From: Halorussus litoreus
Lineage (GTDB): Archaea > Halobacteriota > Halobacteria > Halobacteriales > Haladaptataceae
Direction of reading: 5' to 3'
Length of the DNA stretch: 64,000 nt
Assembly (NCBI RefSeq): GCF_003382685.1
Contig: NZ_KZ859503.1
Coordinates: 96,181 to 160,180 of the forward strand
In this document: positions 51,527 to 60,414 of the stretch, piece after piece
How the letters are laid out: every line of letters begins with the position of its first letter
Numbering within the stretch: position 1 is the first letter of the stretch
Position numbers and translations under genes: made by a program
The notes under the pieces: generated by a model
What the model was told of the DNA's origin: nothing
What the model saw: the letters and a program-made list of their open reading frames with translations, nothing else
The model's database searches: none

Positions 51527-51555
51527 GGTACTCCATTGCATCCGTGGAACCGGAA

Positions 51556-51567
51556 CCTAATTAATTC
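51556..51567 (-). promoter_or_regulatory. AT-rich promoter of the 34-aa peptide gene
   Basis: On the minus strand the box reads GAATTAATTAGG, about 30 nt upstream of the peptide ATG. The surrounding 51540-51620 is by far the most AT-rich intergenic DNA in this part of the window, with a second box CCTATAAAACC at 51605-51615. Confidence 0.5.
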
Positions 51568-51626
51568 TTTGTTTAAGTTCTATTAAACTAATTGAAGTGA
51601 TTTTGGTTTTATAGGATTACAGTCCA

Positions 51627-51746
51627 AGACCTCTCTCGAAGTACTGCTGAGTCCTACATCCCGGCGACGAAACAGCGACATCGTGTGAAATTCGAAATAC
51701 GAGGCGAACTCACCATCGTCGCCCCGAATCGGAATCGAACGGTGGT
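51627..51746. other. Intergenic, no gene seen
   Basis: Ordinary-composition DNA between the AT-rich promoter and the end of the APC transporter gene. A TTCGATTCC-like string near 51730 (minus strand) looks like a tRNA T-loop but no cloverleaf can be formed around it. Confidence 0.4.
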
Positions 51747-53981
51747 TCAGAACGCCAGCCGTTCGACCAACCGACCGAACAGTCCCGGCCGCGCAGAGCC
51801 GTGCGGATGGACCTGTATCGTAGAGGTCTGGGCCTCATCGGCGAGCCGGTCCTGCGAGCGACGCCACAGCGTCCGATGGACCCGCCCGCCGTCGTCGCCC
51901 ACCACGACGAGGTCGACCGTCCCGGTCGCGTCGGTCAACTCCTCGAACCGGTCGCCCTCGGACTCGACGAGGACGGACTCGACGGGCACCGAACACACCG
52001 ACGCGAGCTCGTCGTGGTAGTCCGCCAGCGTCTCCCGGCGCTGCGTGGTGGCCTCGGGCGACACCGGATAGAGGAGTTGGATGGTGGCATCGCCCTCGCG
52101 TGCGAGTGCGTCGGCCACTGCGACCTTCAGTGGGTCGTACGGCCCCCGGTCGGTGACCAGCGCGATCACGTTCGCGGCGTCGAAGTCGTACTCCTCGGCC
52201 GGAACCACGTCGTCGCCGACCGCGACCACGTCACAGGGCGCGTGGTCGACGATCCACTCGAAGTCGTTGCGGAACAGGCCGAACCGCAGCGGGGTCGAGT
52301 TCCGTTCGAGGACCATCATATCCGAGTCGTGGTGGTCGGCGAAGTTGACGATGGCGTGTTTGGTGTCGTGGCTCACGATCTCACCGTACTCGACCGGCAC
52401 GTCGACCTCGGCCGCGAGCCTGTCCGTACGCTCCTCGAACGCCACGTCGGCGGGCGACTGCTCGGCCGACGCGCCTTCGAGCGGCGTCTGGTCGGGCACC
52501 TCGTCGAACTGGACCACGCGGACCCGGCCGTCGCGCTGGCCCACGAGGCCGGCCGCGATGCCGAGCAGCGCGGCCTCCCGTCGTTCGGTCGTCTCCTCGG
52601 TGACCGGGACCAGCACCTCGTAGTCGTTCGACTCCGAGACGGTCGAGCGGGTCTCCTCGACGACGCGGCGACCGACCGAGCGACGGACGGCGTCTCTGGC
52701 GACGCCCTCGCGGTCGATCTTCCCGTGGGCGTAGACGTAGTACCACGCGACCGACGCGAGCGTGATTCCGGCCGCGCTGAGTATCGGAATCCACCCCATC
52801 TGAGTCAGCAGCGCGAGGCCGCCGACCGCGCCGAACCCCTGCGTCCACGGGTACAGCGGCGACTCGAACGCGGGGTCGTACCCCTCCACGTCGCCCTCGC
52901 GGAACGCGACGACCGCAATGTTGACCAGCACGAACACGAGAATCTGGAACGCGCTGGCGAGCTTCGCGATGTCGAGGATGGGGACGAACGCGATGAGCAG
53001 CAGCATCACGCCACCGGTGAGCGAGATGGCTAGCGACGGCGTGTTGAATCGCTGGCTCACGGTCGAGAGCGATTCGGGCATCAGGCCGTCGCGGCTCATC
53101 GCGAACGGGTACCGCGACGACGAGAGCAGCCCCGCGTTCGCAGTGCTCACGAGCGCGAGGATGGCCGCGAACACCACGACGATGACGCCCGGTCGTGCGA
53201 GCGCGACCTGCGCGGCGTCGGCCATCGGTGTCAGCGACCCCGAAAGCTCCTCTCCGGGGACCACCCCGACCACGACCGTCACGAGCAGGACGTACAGGAT
53301 CGTGGTGAACCCCAGCGAACCGAGGATTCCCAACGGGATGTTCCGACTAGGGTTCTCTATCTCCTCGGCGACGCTAGCGATCTTTGTCACGCCCGCGTAC
53401 GAGACGAACACCAGCCCGGTCGCCGCGAACAGTCCGCCGGCACCCTTCTCGAAAAAGCCCTCGTACTGGACGGACTGGATAGCGCCGCTGCCGCCCGCGA
53501 CGAACCAGACCAGCGCCGCGAGCATGGCGATAACGATGCCGACCTGCAGGCGGCCGGTCTGCTTCGCGCCGAGCAGGTTCACGCCGATGAGGAACACGGC
53601 GAGCCCGAGCGCCACGGGCTTGATCGGCAGGTCGAACAGCACGACGAGATACGGGACCCCGCCGACCAGCGCGAGCGCGCCCTTGAACGACAGCGAGAAC
53701 CACGTGCCGAGTCCGGCGACGGTGCCGAGCAGGGGGCCCATCCCTCGCTCGATGTAGATGTACGTCCCGCCGGCTTCGGGCATCGCGGTCGCCATCTCGG
53801 CCTTGCTCAGCGCGGCGGGCAGGACGAGCACGCCCGCGATCAGGTACGCGAGGATGACGGCCGGTCCAGCGATCTCGAGCGCCAGCGCGGGCAGGATGAA
53901 GATGCCACTGCCGATCATCGCGCCGAGGCTGATGGCGATCACCGCGAACAGACCGAGGTCGCGTTCGAGTTCCTTCCCCAT
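51747..53981 (-). CDS. APC family amino acid transporter with C-terminal UspA domains
   Basis: 744 aa from ATG 53981; the longer frame to 54485 overlaps the TrkA-N gene and is rejected. Residues 1-430 carry about twelve membrane helices with APC motifs GLFAVIAISLGAMIGSGIFILPA and the substrate loop. Residues ~465-600 and ~605-744 are two cytoplasmic UspA-like domains (YEVLVPVTEETTERREAALLGIAAGLV; ANVIALVTDRGPYDPLKVAVADALA). The UspA part probably binds nucleotide and regulates uptake. The upstream TrkA-N gene ends 2 bp before its start. Confidence 0.88.
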   Translation of the reverse strand: MGKELERDLGLFAVIAISLGAMIGSGIFILPALALEIAGPAVILAYLIAGVLVLPAALSKAEMATAMPEAGGTYIYIERGMGPLLGTVAGLGTWFSLSFKGALALVGGVPYLVVLFDLPIKPVALGLAVFLIGVNLLGAKQTGRLQVGIVIAMLAALVWFVAGGSGAIQSVQYEGFFEKGAGGLFAATGLVFVSYAGVTKIASVAEEIENPSRNIPLGILGSLGFTTILYVLLVTVVVGVVPGEELSGSLTPMADAAQVALARPGVIVVVFAAILALVSTANAGLLSSSRYPFAMSRDGLMPESLSTVSQRFNTPSLAISLTGGVMLLLIAFVPILDIAKLASAFQILVFVLVNIAVVAFREGDVEGYDPAFESPLYPWTQGFGAVGGLALLTQMGWIPILSAAGITLASVAWYYVYAHGKIDREGVARDAVRRSVGRRVVEETRSTVSESNDYEVLVPVTEETTERREAALLGIAAGLVGQRDGRVRVVQFDEVPDQTPLEGASAEQSPADVAFEERTDRLAAEVDVPVEYGEIVSHDTKHAIVNFADHHDSDMMVLERNSTPLRFGLFRNDFEWIVDHAPCDVVAVGDDVVPAEEYDFDAANVIALVTDRGPYDPLKVAVADALAREGDATIQLLYPVSPEATTQRRETLADYHDELASVCSVPVESVLVESEGDRFEELTDATGTVDLVVVGDDGGRVHRTLWRRSQDRLADEAQTSTIQVHPHGSARPGLFGRLVERLAF

Positions 53982-53983
53982 GA

Positions 53984-54475
53984 TTACCCGTCCGCGACCT
54001 CGTCGGCTATGGGTTCGAGACGCTCGGCCACCTCGTCGACGACCAGGTCCGGGACCAACACGGTCTCGACGTCGAGCCCGTCGAACGAGTCGACCTTCTC
54101 GCCGTCGTCGACCCTGATGACGACCCGGGGAACGTCGAACCGCGTCCGGAGCAACTGGACGACGAGAAGCGTCGTGGCCGCGTCTTCGACGGCGACGACG
54201 ACGAGCGACGCGTCGGTCGCGTCCGCGTCGTCGAGAGCCCTCGCGTCGATCTCCTCGGCGTGGTGGGCGGCGACGCCCTCGCGCGCCGTGCGCTCGACGA
54301 CCCCCCGGTGGCGACCGAGAAACGCCGCGTCGTACGTCTCGTTCAGGTGCGACGCGACCGCACGGCCCACGTGCCCGCCGCCGACGACCAGCGCGCGCTC
54401 GCGCCGACCGAAACTGGGGCCGGTGGCCGATCCGACGACCGAGATTATCCCGGCGGCCGATCCGTTTCGGACCAT
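53984..54475 (-). CDS. TrkA-N-like nucleotide-binding regulatory protein
   Basis: 163 aa. Rossmann motif ALVVGGGHVGRAVASHLN near residue 30, as in RCK/TrkA-N domains, followed by alternating strands (DASLVVVAVEDAATTLLVVQLLRTRFDVPRVVIRVDD). The acidic end of the second strand is replaced (FLGRHRG), so cofactor choice is unclear. No TrkA-C domain. Its stop is 2 bp from the transporter start, indicating a co-regulated pair, most likely a gating subunit of that transporter. Confidence 0.75.
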   Translation of the reverse strand: MVRNGSAAGIISVVGSATGPSFGRRERALVVGGGHVGRAVASHLNETYDAAFLGRHRGVVERTAREGVAAHHAEEIDARALDDADATDASLVVVAVEDAATTLLVVQLLRTRFDVPRVVIRVDDGEKVDSFDGLDVETVLVPDLVVDEVAERLEPIADEVADG

Positions 54476-54714
54476 CCGGAATCACCTCCGTTGGAGCGTC
54501 CGTCGTCCACTCGTCTCCGTGCGGTGCAGTCGTGGCGTCCGCGAACAGCCGTTCGTAAGTGAGCGTTTCGTGAACTCATGCGTCCATCGCCGAGTCGTAG
54601 TCCCCGGACAACAATAAATTGCGTGTTTTTCCCCGATGCGGTAATATATCTAGAGTAAATTTCCGGAACGTGAATGCCTGGCCCGCATCACGGATTGCCG
54701 AGAAGTATCCATCG
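54476..54714. other. Intergenic upstream of the TrkA-N gene
   Basis: About 240 bp without a gene. AT-rich stretches near 54605-54660 (AACAATAAATTGCGTG and GTAATATATC) are likely promoter DNA for the leftward TrkA-N/transporter operon, although they are 130-180 nt from its start. Confidence 0.35.
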
Positions 54715-54826
54715 CGAACGACCGAGAACTCACCACCACGAACGATCCAGAACTCACCACCACGAACGATCCAGAACTCACCACCACGAACGATCCAGAA
54801 CTCACCACCACGAACGACCGAGTGGC
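54715..54826 (+). repeat. 24-bp tandem repeat beyond lrp
   Basis: Copies 54739-54762, 54763-54786 and 54787-54810 of CGAACGATCCAGAACTCACC plus ACCA are identical; the flanking first and last copies have GACCGAG in place of GATCCAG. In the leftward frame the repeat reads as VRGGEFWI, but no gene is supported. Confidence 0.9.
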
Positions 54827-54866
54827 ATCGCCGCGCTCGACGCGTCGAGCGCAGCGATGCCACTCG
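54819..54866. terminator. 23-bp near-perfect hairpin downstream of lrp
   Basis: Arms 54819-54841 and 54844-54866 are reverse complements with one mismatch around two bases. It lies about 30 bp past the end of the leftward lrp gene, where it may stabilise or end the transcript. It lacks a clear T-tract. Confidence 0.5.
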
Positions 54867-54896
54867 GAAGTCGGCCACCGGGGACAGCAAGAGCGC

Positions 54897-55376
54897 TCAG
54901 GAGTCGTCGGCGTCGAACGTCCGGAACCCCTCGTAGGGGTTCTCGTACTCGTCGCGGATGAGATCCTCGTCCTCGATCTCGAGTCCGAGCGCGTCGAGTT
55001 CCTGGCCGATGCGGCTCAGGTCGTCGCCGTCGGTACCGATGACCTCGACGTGGATGTTGTCGTGGCCGGTCATCACCTCGCGGACGGCGACCACGCCCTC
55101 GACCTCCCGTGCGCGCCGAGCCAGTTCCCCGCGCTCGGGAATCGGCGCGCTACAGATGATGAGCGTCTGGAGCTGGAACCCCGCCTTCTCGTAGTCGATG
55201 GAGGGGTGATACCCCTCGATGATACCCTCCTCCTCCAGCTTCCGGATGCGGTGGCGGACGGTGCTGGCCGACACGTCGGCGTGTTCGGCGATGGTGCTCG
55301 TCGACGTCTTCCGGGCGTCCTGCTGGAGACAGTGGATGATGTACTTGTCGAGGTCGTCGAGGCGTTCGTCGCCCAT
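54897..55376 (-). CDS. lrp: Lrp/AsnC family transcription regulator
   Basis: 159 aa. N-terminal winged helix (LDDLDKYIIHCLQQDARKTSTSTIAEHADVSASTVRHRIRKLEEEGII) and C-terminal RAM domain (LQTLIICSAPIPERGELARRAREVEGVVAVREVMTGHDNIHVEVIG) for ligand binding and oligomerisation. The ABC exporter operon is divergent from it across 130 bp, so it may control that operon. Confidence 0.9.
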   Translation of the reverse strand: MGDERLDDLDKYIIHCLQQDARKTSTSTIAEHADVSASTVRHRIRKLEEEGIIEGYHPSIDYEKAGFQLQTLIICSAPIPERGELARRAREVEGVVAVREVMTGHDNIHVEVIGTDGDDLSRIGQELDALGLEIEDEDLIRDEYENPYEGFRTFDADDS

Positions 55377-55506
55377 ACCCCTCCGTTGTGACCCCCGGTG
55401 AAAGAACCCTTCCGCTTTTGGGACCGGTGTCGCGTTCCGCGGACTCCCACGGACGCCTCACCGGAACGTTCATGCGCTCCGGACGACAAATTTCGGAGAT
55501 ACACCC

Positions 55507-56472
55507 ATGAGCGCCATCGAGACGACCGGGCTGACGAAGTACTACGGCGACACCCTCGGCATCGAGGACCTCTCGCTGTCGGTTCGGGAGGGCGAGGTCT
55601 TCGGCTTCCTCGGCCCGAACGGCGCGGGCAAGACCACGGCCATCCGGACGCTGCTGGGCTTCATCTCGCCGACCGACGGGACCGCGACGGTGCTCGGCCG
55701 CGACGCGACCGACGAGGCCGAACTCATCGAGGCCAAGCGCCGGGTGGGCTACCTGCCGAGCAACCCCGGGTTCGACGAGGGCGTGACCGGCCGGCGGCTG
55801 ATCCGCTATCACGCCGCGCTCAAGAGCGACGAGCGCAGCGACGAACTGCTCGACCTGTTCGACCCGCCCGTCGAGCGCGAGATCGGCGAGTACTCGACCG
55901 GAAACCGCCAGAAGCTCGCGCTCGTGCTGACGTTCATGCACGATCCGGACCTCGTCGTCATGGACGAGCCCACCTCGGGGCTGGACCCCCTGATGCAGGA
56001 GCGCCTCTACGAGTTCGTCGACGAGGAATGCGACCGGGGCACCACCTTCTTCTTCTCCAGCCACGTCCTGAGCGAGGTCCGCCGCATCTGTGACCGCGTG
56101 GGCATCATCCGGGACGGCCGGCTCGTGACGGTAGAGGGCGTCGAGGAACTGCTCGACCGGAGCGGCAAGCGCGTTCGGGTGGGCGTCGAGGGGTGGCTCG
56201 ACCCCGCGGAGTTCGATCTCCCGGGCGTCCACGACCTCGACGTCGACTCCGAACGGGGCGACGCCTCGTTCATGTTCACCGGCGAGTACGACGACCTGCT
56301 CGACCACCTCCGGGCGTACAGCGTTCGGGACCTCGACGTCGAGGAAGCGCCGCTCGAAGACGTGTTCATGAAGTTCTACGACGGCGAGGCTGCGTCCGAA
56401 TCCGACGACACTGACCCTGCCACCGGGACGCCACCGAAGGCGTCCTCGACCGGCGGTGAGAACGATGCTTGA
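55507..56472 (+). CDS. ABC-2 type exporter ATPase
   Basis: 321 aa. Walker A GPNGAGKTT near residue 38, signature region EYSTGNRQKLALVLTFM near 130, Walker B LVVMDEPTSGLDP near 152, and SSHVLSEV as H-loop. The last 100 residues are a regulatory extension (DUF4162-like) with an acidic disordered end. The usual LSGGQ is replaced by YSTGNRQ, as in many ABC-2 ATPases. It pairs with the overlapping permease gene to export an unknown substrate. Confidence 0.88.
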   Translation: MSAIETTGLTKYYGDTLGIEDLSLSVREGEVFGFLGPNGAGKTTAIRTLLGFISPTDGTATVLGRDATDEAELIEAKRRVGYLPSNPGFDEGVTGRRLIRYHAALKSDERSDELLDLFDPPVEREIGEYSTGNRQKLALVLTFMHDPDLVVMDEPTSGLDPLMQERLYEFVDEECDRGTTFFFSSHVLSEVRRICDRVGIIRDGRLVTVEGVEELLDRSGKRVRVGVEGWLDPAEFDLPGVHDLDVDSERGDASFMFTGEYDDLLDHLRAYSVRDLDVEEAPLEDVFMKFYDGEAASESDDTDPATGTPPKASSTGGENDA

Positions 56473-57265
56473 TATCGCGACCTACGAGTCCGAGCGCCGC
56501 ATCACGGGCGCGCTCGTGCTGGCGGTCCTGCTCGCGGTGATGTCGCTGCTGTTCGTCGCGCTGTTCCCCTCCATCGCCTCGTCGGGCGCGGACCTCGACG
56601 CCTACATGAAGAGTCTGCCGCCCGCGCTGCAGACCGCGTTCGGTGCGTCGGGCGCGTTCTCCATCGCGACCATCGAGGGATTCCTCGCGGTCGAACTCTA
56701 CCAGTTCTTCTGGGTGCTGATGCTCGGCATCTACGCCGCGTATCTCGCGGGCGGCCTGATCGCCGGCGACGTGGAGCGCGACCGGATGGACGTGCTGCTG
56801 GCCGCACCCATCACCCGACACCGGGTGGTCGTCGAGAAGTTCCTCTCGCTGGTGCCGGTCGTAATCGCGCTCAACATCGTCGTCGCCGCGGCGGTGTACG
56901 CCGGCGTGCTCGCCATCGGCGAGTCGGTCCCGCTAGCCGACCTCGCGGTGGCTCACCTGCTGTCGATCCCGTACCTGCTCGCGTGCGGCGCAATCGGCCT
57001 CGTGCTCTCGGTCGTCTTCGACACCTCTGACGTGGCCAAGCGCGGCGGCCTCGGTGCGATCTTCGGCCTGTTCCTGCTGGAGACCGTCAGCGCGTCGGCC
57101 GACCTCGACTGGCTGGGCGCGGTCAGCCCGACTCGGTACTACGACCCCACCGCGATCCTGGTCCGAAGCGAGTACGACTGGACCGGCGGACTGATCCTGC
57201 TTGCCGGCACCGTGGTCCTCGTCGCGGCCAGCGCGTGGTGGTTCCGCCGGAAGGACATCGCGTGA
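56465..57265 (+). CDS. ABC-2 type exporter permease
   Basis: 266 aa from ATG 56465, which overlaps the ATPase stop; a GTG three codons earlier is possible. Six membrane helices with a large external loop between the first and second (SSGADLDAYMKSLPPALQTAFG), and the cytoplasmic segment GDVERDRMDVLLAAPITRHRVVVEKFL typical of NosY/ABC-2 permeases. Confidence 0.85.
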   Translation: MLDIATYESERRITGALVLAVLLAVMSLLFVALFPSIASSGADLDAYMKSLPPALQTAFGASGAFSIATIEGFLAVELYQFFWVLMLGIYAAYLAGGLIAGDVERDRMDVLLAAPITRHRVVVEKFLSLVPVVIALNIVVAAAVYAGVLAIGESVPLADLAVAHLLSIPYLLACGAIGLVLSVVFDTSDVAKRGGLGAIFGLFLLETVSASADLDWLGAVSPTRYYDPTAILVRSEYDWTGGLILLAGTVVLVAASAWWFRRKDIA

Positions 57266-57308
57266 TTCGAGACGCCGGCAGTCATCCGGCAACGTCCACC
57301 GTCTTCCT

Positions 57309-57387
57309 GTGGTTTTGGTCGAGCTTTTGCCAGCGAGGGAGGCGGTCGCCGAAGGCATCCGCCGACCGAGCGCAGCAAAAGGTCGTA
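57309..57387 (-). repeat. Dispersed intergenic element B, short copy B4
   Basis: On the minus strand: ATACGACCTTTTGCTGCG, then CTCGGTCGGCGGATGCCTTC and a hairpin, then GGCAAAAGCTCGACCAAAAC. It matches the 5' half of B2 closely and lacks the TTCGAGGGTTCC part. It fills most of the gap between the ABC permease and aspS, ending about 45 nt before the aspS ATG. Confidence 0.7.
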
Positions 57388-57430
57388 TCGAATGAGGGCG
57401 TTTAAGACTGCCCCACCACAAACCGAGACC

Positions 57431-58732
57431 ATGGAAGAGAGAACGTACACCGCGGACGCCGAACCCGGCGACACGGTCACCGTAGCCGGGTGGGCACACG
57501 AGATCCGCGACCTCGGCGGCATCGCCTTCCTCATCGTGCGGGACACCACCGGTAAGATACAGGTCAAGTTCGAGAAAGACGAGATGGACGACGACCTCGT
57601 GGACGCGGGCACGAACGTCAACCGCGAGAGCGTCGTGACGGTCTCGGGCGACGTGGAGGAAGAAGAGCGCGCCCCGACCGGCGTCGAGATCGTCCCCGAG
57701 TCGGTGGAGGTCGTCGCCGAAGCCGACCCCGAACTCCCGCTCGACCCCTCGGGCAAGGTCGACGCCGACCTGTCGACGCGGCTCGACAACCGCACCCTCG
57801 ACCTCCGAAAAGACGAGACCAAGGCCATCTTCGAGATCCGCGCGGAGGTCCTGCGGTCGGTCCGCGAGGCGTTCCGCGAGCTGGACTGTACCGAGATCAA
57901 CACGCCGAAGATCGTCGCGACCGGGACCGAGGGCGGCACCGAGCTGTTCCCCATCACCTACTTCGGCCAGGAGGCGTTCATGAACCAGTCGCCCCAGCTG
58001 TTCAAGCAACTGATGGTCGGCTCCGGACTGGAGCGCGTGTTCGAGATCGGCCCCATCTTCCGCGCCGAGGAGCACAACACGCCGCGCCACCTCAACGAGG
58101 CGACCTCCATCGACTTCGAGAGCGCGTTCTACGACCACCACGACGCGATGGACGCCTGCGAGACCGTCGTGAAGGCCGCCTACGAAGGCGTCGCCGAAAA
58201 CTGCGAGGACGAACTCGAAGCGCTCGGCTACGAGGACTTCGAAGCGCCGTCGGGCGAGTTCCCGCGGCTCTCCTACGAGGAGGTCATCGAGCGCATCAAC
58301 GCCACGGGCGAACTCGACGAACAGCTCGTCTGGGGCGACGACCTCCCGACCGAGGGCGAGAAGGCGCTCGGCGAGGACGTCGGGAGCCATTACTTCGTCA
58401 CCGACTGGCCCAGCGAGATCAAGCCGTTCTACATCAAGGACCGCGATGACGACTCCGAGCTCTCGACCGGCTTCGACCTGATGGCTCCGAACATGGAGCT
58501 CGTCTCCGGCGGCCAGCGCGAGCACCGCTACGACCATCTCGTCGAGGGCTTCGAGCAGCAGGGCCTCGAACCCGAGGCGTTCGAATACTACACCAAGATG
58601 TTCAAGTACGGTATGCCGCCCCACGCCGGCTGGGGCCTCGGCGGCGAGCGCCTCGTCATGACGATGCTCGGGCTGGACAACATCCGTGAAGCCGTGCTGT
58701 TCCCGCGGGACCGCCAGCGGCTGAGTCCGTAG
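57431..58732 (+). CDS. aspS: Aspartyl-tRNA synthetase, archaeal nondiscriminating type
   Basis: 433 aa from ATG 57431. OB-fold anticodon domain ([21 protein letters not shown]) and class II core: motif 2 region [25 protein letters not shown] near 210 and motif 3 [32 protein letters not shown] at the C-terminus. Histidine at the position of W26 and the A-P-T-G segment in place of the P-K pair correspond, from memory, to haloarchaeal enzymes that also charge tRNA-Asn. The product would then need GatCAB; gatB lies at 36523. Confidence 0.93.
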   Translation: MEERTYTADAEPGDTVTVAGWAHEIRDLGGIAFLIVRDTTGKIQVKFEKDEMDDDLVDAGTNVNRESVVTVSGDVEEEERAPTGVEIVPESVEVVAEADPELPLDPSGKVDADLSTRLDNRTLDLRKDETKAIFEIRAEVLRSVREAFRELDCTEINTPKIVATGTEGGTELFPITYFGQEAFMNQSPQLFKQLMVGSGLERVFEIGPIFRAEEHNTPRHLNEATSIDFESAFYDHHDAMDACETVVKAAYEGVAENCEDELEALGYEDFEAPSGEFPRLSYEEVIERINATGELDEQLVWGDDLPTEGEKALGEDVGSHYFVTDWPSEIKPFYIKDRDDDSELSTGFDLMAPNMELVSGGQREHRYDHLVEGFEQQGLEPEAFEYYTKMFKYGMPPHAGWGLGGERLVMTMLGLDNIREAVLFPRDRQRLSP

Positions 58733-58908
58733 AATCGCGCCACGGTCGATACTCCTCGTTTTTCACCACGCCTCAGTTTCGACTGCCAAACTTCGTCCGG
58801 GAAACTCCAGACTCAAGGAATCGGTTCGGTCTTCCTCGCCAGTCGTCGGTCGTCGGTACCACAAAAATCGCAGTTCTGACTGTCGTCCGTTACGACGTGT
58901 TTTCCGAC

Positions 58909-59103
58909 TTACGCGCGGACGACGTTCGTCGCGCGCGGGCCCTTGGGAGCCTGTTCGATGTCGAATTCGATGTCCGTTCCCTCGTCGAGGTCGGGGCCGC
59001 CAACGTCCTCCATGTGGAAGAACACGTCGTCGTCCGCGTCGTCCGTCGAGATGAAACCGTAGCCGCCTGTGTCGTTGAAGAAATCAACAGTTCCGTTTGC
59101 CAT
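58909..59103 (-). CDS. cspA: Cold-shock domain protein
   Basis: 64 aa OB fold. RNP1-type segment GGYGFISTDD (usually KGFGFI) and RNP2-type DVFFHMEDV are present, followed by the acidic ending QAPKGPRATNVV. Binds single-stranded nucleic acid. The first aromatic motif has Y for the usual F. ATG 59103 starts the family's normal N-terminus ANGTVDFFND. Confidence 0.92.
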   Translation of the reverse strand: MANGTVDFFNDTGGYGFISTDDADDDVFFHMEDVGGPDLDEGTDIEFDIEQAPKGPRATNVVRA

Positions 59104-59273
59104 TGCAGCCAAAGAGAGACCCCCACTGCGGATAACCCTTCCGAGGGTCGCGGTATCACGGGGTTCGACGGTGTCACTCGGCGAATTTCCGCATTTTCTC
59201 TTCCATCGGCACCCGCGGAAGGGGGCTCTGAAGACCCAAATCCCTTTCAAGACCCGACCCAAAGACCCACCCA

Positions 59274-60218
59274 ATGGCGAACTGCGACGTCTGTGGCGAG
59301 GACGAGAACATGCCGTACAAGTGCCAACGCTGCGGCGGCACGTTCTGTTCGTCCCATCGGCTCCCCGAGAGTCACGACTGTCCGGGGCTGAACGAGTGGA
59401 ACGACCCGGACGGGGTGTTCGACAGCGGCTTCGACGACAGCGTGAACGACCGCGATCAGAGCTCGGGCGGCGTGACGGACCGCTTCTCCGTCAACACCGG
59501 ACCGGGCGGCCCGCTGGGCTACTTCCGGGGCAACATGACCTACGTGTTCCTCGGACTGATGTGGATCACGTTCGCGATACAGTGGGGCCTCGCTCCGCTC
59601 GTGGGTATCACACCGGGGTCGTTGACGTGGTACAACATCTTCACGATAAACACGGCCAATCCGCTGTACGTCTGGACGTGGATCACCTCCATCTTCTCGC
59701 ACGGCGGATTCGGTCACATTGCGATTAACAGCATCGTGCTGTACTTCTTCGGCACCGTGGTCGAGCGTCGCATCGGGTGGAAGAAGTTCACCGTGCTGTT
59801 CCTCGTCAGCGGCGCGTTCGCGGGACTCGCACAGGTCGGCGCGTCGCTACTCGCGTCCCCGGGCATGTTCGCCTCAGTACTGGGAGCCAGTGGTGCGATC
59901 ATGGCCATCATGGGCCTGTTGACCGTCCTGAACCCGAACCTGACCATCTATCTCTACTTCATCCTTCCCATGCCTCTCTGGGTCGCAACCGGACTGTTCG
60001 TCGCCTACTCGGTGTTCATGGGTGCGTCGGGTGGCATCGGTGCAGGCGGCGTGGCTCAGTTGGCCCACCTCGCGGGCGTCGCCATCGGGCTGGCCTACGG
60101 CGCGAAGCTCAAACGCGACGGTGAGCGCGCCCCACAGCAGCTCCAGTTCGGCGGCGGGCGCGGACCCGGCGGTCCCGGTGGCCCCGGCGGACCGGGCGGC
60201 CCCGGCGGTCGGTTCTAA
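59274..60218 (+). CDS. Rhomboid-family intramembrane protease with AN1-type zinc finger
   Basis: 314 aa. N-terminal AN1-like zinc finger (CDVCGEDENMPYKCQRCGGTFCSSHRLPESHDC), a disordered linker, then six or seven membrane helices. The rhomboid nucleophile is in GASGAIMAIMG near residue 204; the histidine of the dyad is in VAQLAHLAGVAIG near 266, and the usual HGGFGHIAINSIVLYFFG near 140 forms the catalytic surround. The C-terminal 25 residues are a GPGG repeat. It cleaves membrane proteins within the bilayer. Confidence 0.9.
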   Translation: MANCDVCGEDENMPYKCQRCGGTFCSSHRLPESHDCPGLNEWNDPDGVFDSGFDDSVNDRDQSSGGVTDRFSVNTGPGGPLGYFRGNMTYVFLGLMWITFAIQWGLAPLVGITPGSLTWYNIFTINTANPLYVWTWITSIFSHGGFGHIAINSIVLYFFGTVVERRIGWKKFTVLFLVSGAFAGLAQVGASLLASPGMFASVLGASGAIMAIMGLLTVLNPNLTIYLYFILPMPLWVATGLFVAYSVFMGASGGIGAGGVAQLAHLAGVAIGLAYGAKLKRDGERAPQQLQFGGGRGPGGPGGPGGPGGPGGRF

Positions 60219-60414
60219 GCGCACGGTCGGTTCCGAGTGCCCAGCCGATTCCGGACTACCGATTCTCGACACCTGGTTCCAGTGGGGCCTCGCTCACTAC
60301 GCCTGCGCGAAAAATGACGCCGATGGTTGATGATACGACGCGACCGTCAGCGAGAAGTGGTCGAGCGACCAATCGGGGACCGACCTCGGTGCTACGTCCC
60401 GTGGTCGCTCTCGC

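Noticed and set aside
51700-51780. Possible tRNA gene because of a TTCGATTCC string
   Set aside because: No pairing T stem, acceptor stem or anticodon arm can be formed around it on either strand.
53982-54485. Extension of the APC transporter to 912 aa
   Set aside because: The added part overlaps the TrkA-N gene in another frame and is arginine-rich; the APC family begins at the ATG at 53981.
54576-54890. Leftward frame with repeated VRGGEFWI
   Set aside because: The repeat comes from a 24-bp tandem DNA repeat; no start signals, no conserved context.
60271-60330. Short frame WFQWGLAHYACAK similar to a segment of the neighbouring rhomboid gene
   Set aside because: Only five residues match (QWGLA); too short to support a duplicated gene fragment.
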